Program-made: the position numbers and the translations under genes
Shown: positions 10,436-22,240 of the stretch, piece by piece
Layout of the letters: every line of letters begins with the position of its first letter
How positions within the stretch are numbered: position 1 is the first letter of the stretch
The notes under the pieces: generated by a model
Database searches by the model: none
The model's input: the letters and a program-made list of their open reading frames with translations, nothing else
What the model was told of the DNA's origin: nothing
From: Schistosoma mansoni
Taxonomy: Eukaryota > Platyhelminthes > Trematoda > Strigeidida > Schistosomatidae
Reading direction: 5' to 3'
Length of the DNA: 64,000 nucleotides
Assembly: GCF_000237925.1 (NCBI RefSeq)
Contig: NC_031502.1
Span: forward strand, 40,788,655 to 40,852,654

Positions 10436-13400
10436 ATCAATTCAATTAAGATTTATAGCCATTAACGATCAAGCCACTTGTTCCGTAAACCCATTTCTTG
10501 AAATTCTAAGTAAATATGATAGGAAATCAGAAGTTAATAATCTATATCCCAATCAAATATATGCTATTATTGGTTAATTAAATTCCCTTGTACATCAATG
10601 ATTTAATGAAAACTATGATTCGAAAGAATGTTGTTGAATTTATTTTGGCGCCAGATTCAATTTGAAAAAAAATCCTTCACCTACTTACTACATAATAAAT
10701 CTCATAAAGTTGATGAATAAATTTATTTCATAGCAAGTTGTAATCGTTACTGTATATAATATATGCTTAAATTATATTAATTCCCAATAAATAAATAAAT
10801 GAAATTAATTAAACTATGAAGAATAAAATGCTTTTTGTAATTTACACATCAACATCTAGTCCTAATTGATCCTTCTCCCTAATTATTAAAACTTTCTTTT
10901 TTCTGGAAGTTTCTTAAATGTTTTCATTTAATGTCAAAGAATTTTGTTTCAATTTTTTTTTTGGGGGGGGTTATTATTTATTTTCTAGTTCCATTTTCAC
11001 ATCTTGAAAAGTATTAACTCCTTGAAATATACACATCGACAAAATTGTTGGTCATATACATACATACATAAATAAAGAGGGAAAATGAATAAAAATTAAA
11101 ATGTATACAATATTCGGGAACATATAAATGTAACAGAAATTAGATTAGCAACTTCGTAAGAATTATGTTCACCATTATGATAATTACTAAGGCGATAATT
11201 TTATGCTGTATTCTTTGTTGTTGTTTTTATTGGTACAGAAATTTTAATCCAACGACAATTAAAGAAATAATGTACAGATTGTGATTAGTTTAGTTTTGGT
11301 TAACTAACAGCTGTGAATTATTAAATCATACTAGTAAACATACAAATACATAGAATCTATGATACTATTGCTTTCATTATTATTATTATTATTAGTAGTA
11401 GTAGTAGTGGTAGTAGTAGTAGTAATTAAAAAAGTTAATAAAAATCATTAAAACTTCGGGTATATGCATACAAAGCTGTACATGTTTGTTTTAACTCATA
11501 TGCATAAGACTTCGACATCAACATATGTAGAATAGATTTAGCGTAAACGGGAACAATAGTAATAATAGCAACGTTGTGTATACGATTGACTGTGCAGATG
11601 TTTTTATTTAACTAGTACAAATTGCTTCTTTGTTTGTCAAAAATTCAATGTGTTTTGAGCTTATCTATGGATCGTTTGTTTCTATGACTTTCCTCTTTTT
11701 ATATCTTTTTATATTTCTCAATAATGAAGTCAAATAAATTATGAAAATTGCATAAAAATCAATGAAATGCATATTGTAAAATGTAAAAACGTAATAAAAT
11801 AAAGAAAACATGGTGAATTATTTTTTACTACTGACTCCTATTTACTATCAGATCATCGACTGAATTCCAATATCCAAACTATTGACTTTCAAATCAGTAT
11901 TCAAAGGTATAATATTCACTATGAGATCTGCAAGTTTTGTGTTCGATTCAAAATTGCTTCATAGACATTTACAGTTGAGGAGTCACAAACGAAGACGAAA
12001 TAACTGTCCAGTGCCTCCTGATTTTCAGTAGTTTTCCAGCTGTTTTTAGTTTGTGATGAAAACTGTTTACATATTTTTGAAGTAAAATATATTAAAAGGA
12101 CAAAGTGAAGAAAATTATTAAGAGATAATTAGTAATGTCATCACTTCATCTCATCATTCTGTGATAACGAGAAGACACAGTGATTTATATTAAGTCTCTG
12201 TCTTAACTGCTTAGAAGAAAGGTAGCAAGATATTGAATTAGTCTTTGTTTGAATCTGCTAACATGGTGTGTACTAAACGTAATTCTACTACTGAGACTAT
12301 TCGAACACAGTTAAACGGACATAATTTAAATTAGCAATAAGAATATGATATTATTCATCATTCTATTGGAAACTTGAGTTGATATAAATTTAATATCATC
12401 ATTTTAACTATTTCATTCAGACAATATCTATTTGGTTTCTATTCCCGTTGATTATATTCAATTTGATCTATACAGACTATTACGTAATAATTCATAATAT
12501 ATTCTAAAAACTAACTCAGAATACACCCTAGTTTATAGCCGAGATCACGTTTATACAAATTTCTAGGTAATAAGTTTAAGTTGTCTTAAAGAACATATTA
12601 TTCAGATAACTTTAAAATGAGTAATTTGAACAAATTTGATAAACAATATAAAATAATGAATGTAATGAAAGATACAAAAGTCTGGATGAAATAATTGTAC
12701 GGTACAACACTAGTGATTCCTTGCGCCACATAGCGAAGAAAGGTTATTTGAGAATTAAATTATCCTTAGTATACATACTGATATTATACACAGAAATACT
12801 AAGTAGATGATATGAATGCGGTTTAGGACAGAGACAAGCTGAGTGATATTGTAGTGTATTCGGTTTATGAAATAGGTCCTTTGACTACAGGACTGTGTGG
12901 TAGGGGGAATATGAATCTCCAAGAGAAAGTCAGTGTTCTTAATATTGTTCAAAAGCAACGACGTCGAGTCCATGTAAATGATTTTTTATGATGGTATCCA
13001 ATTCACTTGATAAATAAATATTGTTTTTCACACTAAACTTGAGTGTTTGTGACTTACTTGAAGATTTATGTATATTTTTAATTTTCTATCTTTTTAGATC
13101 AATTCATTTCTATGTAATATATTTTCATTGTCTACATTTATGGTTATCGTTGGGTATCTAATCTACAAAAAAGGTTACTATATGTTATAATACCATAAGA
13201 CAACTTGTTCTTTGAATAGAATACATCAAATAGTTTCTAAAAGTGAAAAAAACTTAGTTACTATGTTATACTTTCAAAGTAAGATATAATCTGATTAAAG
13301 TTTTAACCTGGTGGGTTTTCCTAAAAAAAAAACGTTCGAAAAAAATCAATAAAAATTATAAATTATTATTTACAACGATAATATAAATGACCTTTGTTAT

Positions 13401-16400
13401 TCATAGACTGGAATGATTAAATATTATGCACATTATTTATTTTATTTATTTATTTATTTTTAAGGAAACAAAATCATATCGAAAGTAAATTATTTATTTA
13501 TTTATCTTTTCCAAATGTTCATTACACAAAAAAAAATTAAGATACTTTATTATAAACCGACACAACTATATACACATGGACACATGTTACCGCCAAATTT
13601 AACACTTTCATAAAACATATTTTTAATTAATTTTCAATATTATTCATTAACATATGTACTATGATTCGCATCTTTAAAATAACAAAAATATATTAGAATA
13701 TTGCCTAAAGGATATACTGTACGGTTTTTCTTTAATATCTTAGTTATTTTAATACATCATGTAATGTATATATATATTTCTTCTTATTTTCACCTCTATA
13801 TCCATCTTAGCTTTATCATTTTTGTCTAACATTTCAAAGTTTGTCGACACACCTACCTACTGGTTTATTTAGTTTAGTAATACTTAGTTATAATATTAGG
13901 AATATTAATATACATATGAATATTGATAATGGTATAATGATTCTTAGTGGTAGTAATAGTAGTAATAGTGTTAGCCACAGCACTATTTCCAGTCGGGTGA
14001 ATTCGACCACACAAATTATCGTTGTTTATACCTAAATATTTGCACACATTTAAGTGTTGAATGTAGTAGGTCTACACATACACATACACAAACAAATATA
14101 TATGTATAGACACGCTCACAAGTGTACATACCTGCACATATTTCCTATTTCCTATTCTTTATCCTCCTGCTGATTAAATTTTCTGTATTTTTTTTTAAAC
14201 ATAAACACATGAACACACATACACACACATATATGGGTATGAAAATAGTTTCATATGATGAAAAGGGATGGTTATAATGATACTTTATCAAAAAAGAAAC
14301 TTCATTTTTTTTAAAAAAAGAATATTATAATCTTATTTTTAACAGCTAGGCATTTTTATAGAAAAAAAGAAGAAAAAATAACCCATTATATTTTGTTTCT
14401 TATCGGTACAGATGTGAAGTATCCATTAAAAGTGTGAAACTAATAAGAAACTAACAACCAAAATAGTAAATGAGATAAAAATGAAAACAAGTTTTAATAT
14501 TAACAAGCATACAAATACAAATACACTTGTAGTACCGTATACAAACAACAAGATTGAACCGTTTTTTTTTTTCATTTTATAAATACGTAAATATTTTCTA
14601 ACAATATGGTACTAATACCAAAAAAAAGAAGGAATTTATTTTTTTTATATTTAATAAACCTTTTTTTTAATTGACCTTTAAAAAAAAATCAAAGATAAAT
14701 TTAATTAAGATACTTGTATAAAAATATAGAGGGATACATAGTGTGTAAACTGAAGATACCATTGAAATATCCCACTTGGTTATGTGTATAGTAATCGACA
14801 GAAATAGGTCAATCCTTCAAGTAATTTTTAAAAAAAATATGTATATATGTATTAGTAATACAACTAATATTACCATTAGAAATAGTAATAGTAACGATAA
14901 AAGAGGGTTGGTTTCCTTCCTTTGGATTTTATTTTTTAATACAAACATTATGATAGATAAAAATTTATGGATGTCATGATATATCTTCATCATACCTTCA
15001 CCATATAAACTTACCTACAAAGTATAAACTAACCATAATAATAACATTTCATCTAAATTTTACAGCTTCTAGTAATATTTATTTTATGAAAGATTTATGT
15101 GTGATTAAGATGGCATATACAAGTGTATATTTCATTTGTACATAGATGATGTATCAATGAAATAGTGAAGTAATGAATTTACAATAGTTTCCTCCCGTAG
15201 AGAGAAATATTTCACTATGATTATTTAATATTTTATTTTTGTTTTTTGCTTATTGACCTCATCAAAACAAAGAAGTTGAGATTGTTAACCGACTGGTAAC
15301 ATTGATAAGATGATTGATAAATCATGTATTTAAAAAAGTTTTACTTTGAAGAATGTTGAACTTCGGATTTTGAAACCAAGCATATATATATTCATTTGAA
15401 TATGAGAATAAATAATCATATAAAGTTCTATCTCATAATGGAATTCTGTTTGGCTTTCATTTATAACATAATATAGTAACAGATAAAAATGCACACTGAC
15501 TCAAATGAACAAACGTCACCTCAGTATGGTGATAAAGGGAACTGTCAGTATGAACCTAACTCTAGAGCACTATATAGATTGGATGGATCAAAAGTTTTGT
15601 AGATTCGAAGAGACCTTAACTGATTAATTCATCGATTAACAAATAAAATGGGAAAAAATTATTTTAGGGATAATCTATAAGGTAGTCTTTTAGTATTAAC
15701 TTAAGAAAAATAAAGTGGAAACATATTCTCCAGTGAGTAGAATATCCTACTGGTCTTGAATCATATGACTTCAAGACACATGAACTGTTCTAAGCAATCA
15801 GTGCACATAGCGCTTTTTAACAGAATTAGTTTCTATACAACATGAAATCATCTTTCCAAGAGAGAATCCATAACGTCATGAACAACAGTATAGGAGAAGA
15901 TGTAAATAAAACTTATTACATAGTTCTCATATATAGAAGTGAGATACTATATGACCGTCCAATTACTCCAAAGAAACAGGTATATACAGGGGAGAATTAG
16001 GAAGGAAAACGAAAGTGAACAGAGCAAATTAGGACTAAGAACAATTTTGAGAGATAACTCAGAAAATAATTAGTACGAAAGAATAAAGTTACACTATATT
16101 GTGTATTGATAAACAGAGCGGAAAAGCAAATAGCTGATGATAATAATACTATTGGAATCACAAGACAAAGTCACTAGAAAAACTACTAATATTGATAAAA
16201 ATTGTTGAGTCAACAGTAGTTTCTATACTCACACAAAGACAGTCAATGTCAAACTCTTAAATAGTATCAAGTAACGGGAAAATAAAATGGAATGCATAAA
16301 AAAATGAATGAAGGTATTAAGATATCTGTGAGGAGCGTAATACGTATCTCCGACTATAAAAATTACTATTTAACTCAATTGTCAGAAGATAATTGTATAA

Positions 16401-16997
16401 GTAATTTATCATTAGTTTAATCTACGCAACAAGATAAACTTTAAAAATATCGGATGAAATCTCTTTAATGTGGCATTACATAATTTTGTTTCAAAAAACT
16501 CAGAGGTTATTGAAACTCTTTATATAATTCAAATTGTGGTCTTCGAAAAGCTACCTTAATAAACAGCAACCGAATGCTTGCATGTAACTGGCTTATAAAT
16601 AAACTTTCCGAATTCTTGGTAAACTAAGTCGGATTATGTAATTTGATTATCTCAGAGGTATGAAAATTATCATTGTTAGCACTAGGTAGGGATCTCCCTA
16701 TACCTATGATTGACTGACGTTGAAAATCTGGTATACTGAATCCTGATTAGATAAACATTGATATAATCCTCGCCTAAATAAAATTAACACTTTGATTTTG
16801 ATTTCGTTTAGAATTACAAGAGTGAAATCCAAAATTCTATTGTATACTTTTTTGAACTTCAGCAATTATCCAGATGAAATCATTTCACAATAAGAAAAAA
16901 CATCAAATAACCTAATAAAGTAACTTATTTTTGATTTAGTCTGTACAAAGTTAATTAGAAATATCTCTATTGTCTAAACTAATCAAAACTTTACAAG
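10436..16997. other. Long AT-rich gene-free stretch with simple repeats
   Basis: No gene seen on either strand. It contains an (ATT)n/(AGT)n tract at about 11376-11425, a TTTA-rich tract around 13436-13460, and A/T homopolymers at 14560-14700. At 11930-12050 there is a weak family B-like remnant (GTTCGATTC, TTGAGGAGTC, GACGAAATAACTGTCCAGTGC). Apart from those, I see no RNA gene, transposon or conserved exon. Confidence 0.5.
11376..11425. repeat. (ATT)n-(AGT)n compound microsatellite
   Basis: Tandem ATT units pass directly into tandem AGT units with one interrupting GGT. Confidence 0.9.
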
Positions 16998-17167
16998 AAG
17001 AGATGAATGGTGGCTAGCACTGGAATCCAGTCCTATTTTAGGACTCATCCACTCCTTCTTATAATGCTTTTGATTTAAGGCAATATCAAGGCAATCCGTA
17101 CAAGATGCACATATACCAATAAGAGACTGATCAATTGCAGTCCTAAACATCAATGAGAAGATCTACC
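16998..17167 (+). repeat. Family A copy with inverted 5' part
   Basis: The left part is antisense ribozyme (GGTGGCTAGCACTGGAATCCAG, then a GGACTCATC remnant of CTGATGAG). The right part is the sense 3' section (CAATATCAAGGCAATCCG, then AGACTGATCAATTGCAGTCC, then AACATCAATGAGAAGAT). The same 5'-inversion order is seen in other copies. Confidence 0.65.
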
Positions 17168-17949
17168 TCTATAGTTGGAAATTCTGTGTGAATACATGAA
17201 ATATAAGTTGACAGAATTATTAATTAAATCATAGAATTACTATGATAAATTAGTTTTACAAATGTCAAGTTTTCAGTCATAATTTTAAATAATAAGCCAA
17301 TGAAAACTTCTTTGAATCCATCAACAGATGGGATTAACTATATAGAATATTAACAACAGCTAAATTAACAATGACAATACAACAAGTATCATTATCATTA
17401 CTATTAGTAGTAATGATAGTGGAAAGAGAAAGAATAAAAATGCTTTTCAATAAAGAAAGAATAGAGAAGGAATGAAAGTGTGAATCATTAAAAAATAGAA
17501 ATAAAGAATGAAGGAGAAATGAAAAAAAGAGAGAGCTCAATATTATTGAAATAAAAGTTATACACAGAATAATCTTCTTATTATTGATAGTTAAAAAAAT
17601 ATAGGTTATTTCAATAATCTTTTCCGCTTGACAATATACGTTTTATTTGTTTATTTAATCTTGTTAAGACTACTACTATAATATATACATATATATTCAG
17701 ACATGCCTTGTCGTGAAACCCTTCCCATCCCTATTTTCTTTATTAACGTTGTCTGGATTCGGTGTATAGATGACAATTTATGACTTAACACTTTTCGGAT
17801 GTGTATTAAATATTTTTTCACGGTGAATAATCTTTTTGAGAGAAGTAGATGAATGAAAACTTAATTAATGTTTGAAATGGATAAAATATAAATAAAACCG
17901 AGCATATTAAATGGATTAAGGATATATTATTTTAGTAATGTATGAAATA
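17168..17949. other. AT-rich non-coding stretch
   Basis: Nothing recognised. An open frame on the minus strand at 17334-17540 is low-complexity (Ser/Phe-rich) and lacks any domain. Confidence 0.4.
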
Positions 17950-18345
17950 ATTCTATATATTATCAGAAGGGGTTTTGTGGATATTATAGTAATTTTAATA
18001 GTTGAGATCATGAATCAATTGAAGTTACATCACCATGGAAAACCTGGAAGCACTAGACAGTTGTTTCGTCCTATTATGGGACTCATCAGCAGTGCATATC
18101 CACAATCCCGCCCCGCGACATTCCAACCCAGGACCTATTAGTTTCGCGCGCGAGCGCCTAACCACTCGCCCACTGAGCTGGCCGGTATCCAACAGTGTTA
18201 ATGTCTAACTTCAACCGATCTGCGAAAGTGAGCGACATATCCACCAATGTCTTCAGGACGAAACGACCATACAGTGCTCCCAGGTTTTCCATCGTGGTCT
18301 AGCTTCAATTGATTCATGATTTCAACTATTAAAATTCCATATATA
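17950..18345 (+). repeat. Family B copy, antisense full unit joined to sense 3' part
   Basis: From about 17990 to 18255 a nearly full-length unit reads on the minus strand: leader CTGAAGACATTGGTGGA, A box region (AGCTCAGTGGGCGAGTGG), B box region (GGTTGGAATGTC, decayed), hammerhead, and CTTCCAGGTTTTCCATGGTG. It is fused at about 18250 to a sense fragment beginning GACGAAACGACC and ending ATGATTTCAACTATT. The join falls at the presumed RNA 5' end (CTGAAGAC), as expected if the second cDNA ran to the end of the template. Confidence 0.75.
18044..18101 (-). ncRNA. Type I hammerhead ribozyme, family B (complete core)
   Basis: Minus strand: stem I GCACTG (18095-18090), CTGATGA (18089-18083), a stem II of GTCC and GGAC around a 7-nt loop, GAAA (18067-18064), stem III ACA/TGT with a 2-nt loop, and cleavage GTC ending at 18056. 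The other stem I strand, TAGTGC, pairs fully with GCACTG if one G-U pair is counted. All conserved core residues are present, so this is the best family B ribozyme in the window. Cleavage is inferred only. Confidence 0.75.
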
Positions 18346-18579
18346 TTGTTATAATTAAAAGAAAGATCCACTGGTTACACATTATAGATGATAGATCAAT
18401 CTTACTACCTTGTAAATAGTGAGATAGAATGCTGCAATTTACAGTGAACTCTGAGTGGTACAAATGATTTTTAGTTCTAGATTATTTTGTTTTATTTATT
18501 TATGAGATTATCATGTCGCCATAGAATTGTGATTATATTTCATAATTTCTAATAAGAATGTTATATCCTTGTTATTGTT

Positions 18580-18790
18580 TACTTGAATCTTTCCACTAAT
18601 ATTTAGGACTGCAATTGATTAGTCTCTTATTAGAGTATGTGTTTACTGTGCTTATTGCCTTAAGTTACAAATCCCGAAATGAATATCAACTCCGGGATGC
18701 AGGTACATCCAGTCGTCCGGATGATGAATCCCAAATATGACGAAACACGCGTCCTGGATTCCACTGCTAGCCACTATCCGTTTTTGTTTT
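18580..18790 (-). repeat. Family A copy with inverted 5' part
   Basis: Plus-strand order: antisense 3' section (TTTACTTGAATCTTTCCAC through TTGCCTTAAGTTAC), then sense tRNA/ribozyme part (CAACTCCGGGATGCAGGTACATCCAG through GTCCTGGATTCCACTGC). The ribozyme keeps GACGAAAC, but CTGATGA is disrupted by an insertion (GTCCGGATGATGAATCCC). Confidence 0.7.
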
Positions 18791-20109
18791 TACTGTTATG
18801 CTCTTATGTATAATCATGTTTAAATAACTGTTTAAATATGTAGATATAATTGAAAATGAGCTTCATTAGTTATTAAACTAAAGAATGTTTCCCAAACTAT
18901 AATGTATATAGTATCATGTTACAACTTTTTTCAATAAAAATGTTCATATTATGAACAGTTGTATAATGGATTTCATCATTGTAATAACAGTTAGTTAACT
19001 TGAGTCACACCTTATGAATAAAAGTCATTTTGTTTAGGGACAAAATATAGAACTATCATCTGCTGATCGAGATAATTAAGACTTGATAGTGTAGTGAACG
19101 AGAACACGAGTGAGGACAATCGAATGTATTTAAGCACAAATTACAAAATATCTCACTAAATTATGATAACCATACAGTAAACAGTTAATTTGCAAAATAA
19201 CAATCAATTGTTTCAATCTTGACTGTTCCTTCTGCAAATATCAGTCCATCTTCTCTGAGTTCATTGTTCATCCATCTTAATACCGATTGCGCTTCATTCC
19301 TTTTTGTTACTTATTGATCTTCTGCCAAAATACATTCTATGTCCGACCATCACCATATACTACTTATGTAGATATAAGTAGACCACACCACAATATGATT
19401 TAAAAGGCTAAATGTCCCGATAAAAATTATACCCTATTCTTCAGGTGGTTTTGTGAAGAATTTATGCAATTTCAAAGTGATTTTCACCATAAATTGATAT
19501 TAGCTGGTAAACTATTTGAATAGAATGAGTACTAAGTAAATACTTTGGCCTAAATTAAAAGTGCCTTACCAGCACAAGAGTAAGATAGTAACTCTTCGAC
19601 AACGATCGATAAGGACTGTACTGTATCGAAAATTAACGGATATTGGAATGTGACCCGTTTACCCAGTAAATGTTAATGCATTCAGTTTTCAGCTGTTTTA
19701 TTTGTATCAAGACTAGTGATACCGTTGGTTTGCCCAAACTAAAAAAGGTGGAGTTTATTTCAAGCCTGTAAAATTTGAGTTGAAATTGATGTATTTCAAC
19801 TACTGATCCACTATCGTCATAGTAAGGAGTACGAAACTTTCATTATAAATTGACAACCGAGTAATATTCGGATCTCCACAAACCTGAATGTCTGAACCTA
19901 TATACTATACTATATGAGCACTGATGAGGAGTTTTAAACTAGTACAAGATATCGGTCCAGTGACTTATAGATTCCAGTCAGATTTTTAATTTACTGAAGT
20001 TCGTGGAAAAAATCACTGTCATTATAATATTATCCATCAGAGTCTAAGAAGTTGATAAGTCTTGCTGATTGAACGCTATACTCGGATCCTAAGCTAGTCC
20101 CGTAACCTC
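18791..20109. other. Non-coding stretch, weak repeat remnants
   Basis: No gene recognised. Around 19090 there is a block shared with 4945. Around 19915-19990 a weak family B ribozyme remnant (GAGCACTGATGAGGAG, then CGGTCCAGTG) can be read. Confidence 0.4.
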
Positions 20110-20430
20110 CCAAGCTAAATCTACACAGCGACTTGAACACGACAGAAAAAGCGCAAAATATGCGGGAAGCACTTTACTCCAAAGGTTCATTTATGTACAG
20201 AAAATATAGGATTTTTATAGTATCTAAGACGTCCTTGGTTTTTCCTGAAAATCCTGGAATGCTACTAAACATAGTAGCAGTGTAGTAATCAGCCAATCAG
20301 AACCTCTACATGTGACTTTTCACTTTCGTGATGTTTCTAGCAAAACTTATAGTCAAACGCTGATTGGATGAAATTCTTCTTCATGTTTTCTGAGCTTATC
20401 ATGTCTATTGCGAGAAATTTTCTGGATCAT
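20110..20430 (+). repeat. Unclassified interspersed repeat D (plus copy)
   Basis: Aligns with the reverse complement of 780-1078: GCTAAATCTACA, an ACTTGAACACGACAGAAAAAG-like segment, AGCACTTTACTCCAAAGG, TTTATGTACAGAAAATAT, and a conserved far end with GATGTTTCTAGCAAAAC and GATTGGATGAAATTC. No open frame. Class unknown. Confidence 0.55.
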
Positions 20431-20959
20431 CCCAACAGAAGTGTTCAGAAATACCATAGGATATAATTGAAGTTTCACAGGATTGACAACCGGCACACTA
20501 AGGTTTTGAGATGCTAAGTTCTATGTGCTTCCAAGTCATCGTTCTGAAATAAGAAGCTTTTTTACTGCTACAACATCCATTCTTCATTTGTGAATAAATA
20601 TATATGATAGCTTAGCAACAACTGGACCTGAATTTCTTGAAAGCCTCAGTTTCTTACATTCTGTGACATAATTCTAAATTGAAGGGATGCATGCCGTTGT
20701 GTGTTGGTGGACAGAAAATTATTTGGAAGTTCTTTGATCCATGATTTTTCCTAAAGCCTAATGGAGCGAAATATTTAGTTGAATTTGCATACTTATAAGT
20801 ATTATAAATCATCAAGCAAAATAAAACCATTCATATCATTTGTAACCATTTGAAGTTTCCTGTTGATATTTTTTAAGAACTTTAATCGACCAATCACTTT
20901 CAACGGACGTGTGTTCTGAGCAAACTGGCTCAACAGTATCAGTATTCGCAGATATTTTA

Positions 20960-21345
20960 GTAAAGTTGGATAGTGGCTAGCAATGGATTTTAGGATGTAC
21001 GTATTTTTCTTATTTCGTGACTCGTTTGTTAAATATACATGCGACTCAACGTTTATGTTCACACTTAGATTCGGACTCAGGACCTTCAAAACGTTCATTA
21101 GGTCATCCACTTAACTTGTGAGTGTGGATGTCCACTGGCTTATGCAAAGGGGAACAATCTAAATTGGAAGCGTTTATACCTTCCTTTTAACATCCTGAAA
21201 ACTACAGTTGTTTACTCAAAGTTTTGTCATATTTCCATTTTGATCATGAACATCAACACTGATGTGCGTGTACATTTTGCTGACGAGTCTCGAATAAGTT
21301 GAAAAACGCCTGCTAGGTTCCACTGCTAGCCATTATCTAACTTTG
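20960..21345. repeat. Family A remnants, antisense then sense
   Basis: 20960-21130 is antisense, from GATAGTGGCTAGCAATGG through a ribozyme remnant (TTTCGTGACTCGTTTG) and tRNA-like head. 21245-21345 is a sense ribozyme part: TTGCTGACGAGTCTCGAATAAGTTGAAAAACGCCTGCTAGG then TTCCACTGCTAGCC. The sense core is close to functional in layout (CTGACGA, GAAA), but stem I and stem III are weakened by substitutions. Confidence 0.6.
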
Positions 21346-22227
21346 ATGGGATCATATCAGTTATTTATAAACTTATTGTCAATAAAGGTTATTTTTGTTC
21401 CTAAAGACATGAAACATTTTACAACTTGTATTCTTTTAAATAAATATTTTCATTTCTCTTATCAACATAATCATCATATTTAGCATACTTCTTGCTCTCC
21501 TGTTGAATACTTCATTTTCATCAATTTATCAAAGATATTCAATCGATTTCATTTTTTTTACACCTGGTCAACGAACTAAGCCTTAAGGGGAAATTTAACA
21601 TGTGTCATTGCATATAAAGTTACACTATACACAGTGAAACAGAATAAATAGATGCTTTATTTTAACAGTATTGAGTAATGTAATAAACTTTTGTTAAACA
21701 AAATACACACACAGAATTTTCATTATATCTAATGTACAGTACAAAATTGGTTAATATAAACAGATTATACTTTAAGAATATTGATTGTTTACTAGCCAAC
21801 AGTAAATATGATTGTTAACATACAATAATATTAACATTATATTGTTTTCATCTAGTTTCACCATTCTTTGGAGTTCAATTCCATTTAGATCTGTTACGTA
21901 AATACAACACACAAAAGTTTGTATTCTTTGAATCCGCCCAATAACACTATGGGACTGGAACGGATAAACGAACATATAAGGAAAAATTATAGTAAAATAA
22001 AGTGAAAAATTAGTATAAATCTACTACACTATATGAGAATGAGCAAATGTTGATAGAATGTTGAAAATAATCGACAAAAAGCTGTGAACTTATAGTTCAC
22101 GCTAGTTAGCATTTCTCAGATGAACGTATGTGAAATATTGAGGAAACTAGTGATCTGTCTTGGAACCGAAACCTCGTTATTTAACGTCAGAGTGAGGGAT
22201 ATCAATACTGAATTATTTGAGCTGAAA
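21346..22227. other. AT-rich non-coding stretch
   Basis: Nothing recognised between the family A remnant and the target duplication of the RTE element. Confidence 0.4.
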
Positions 22228-22240
22228 GTGACCTGCTATA

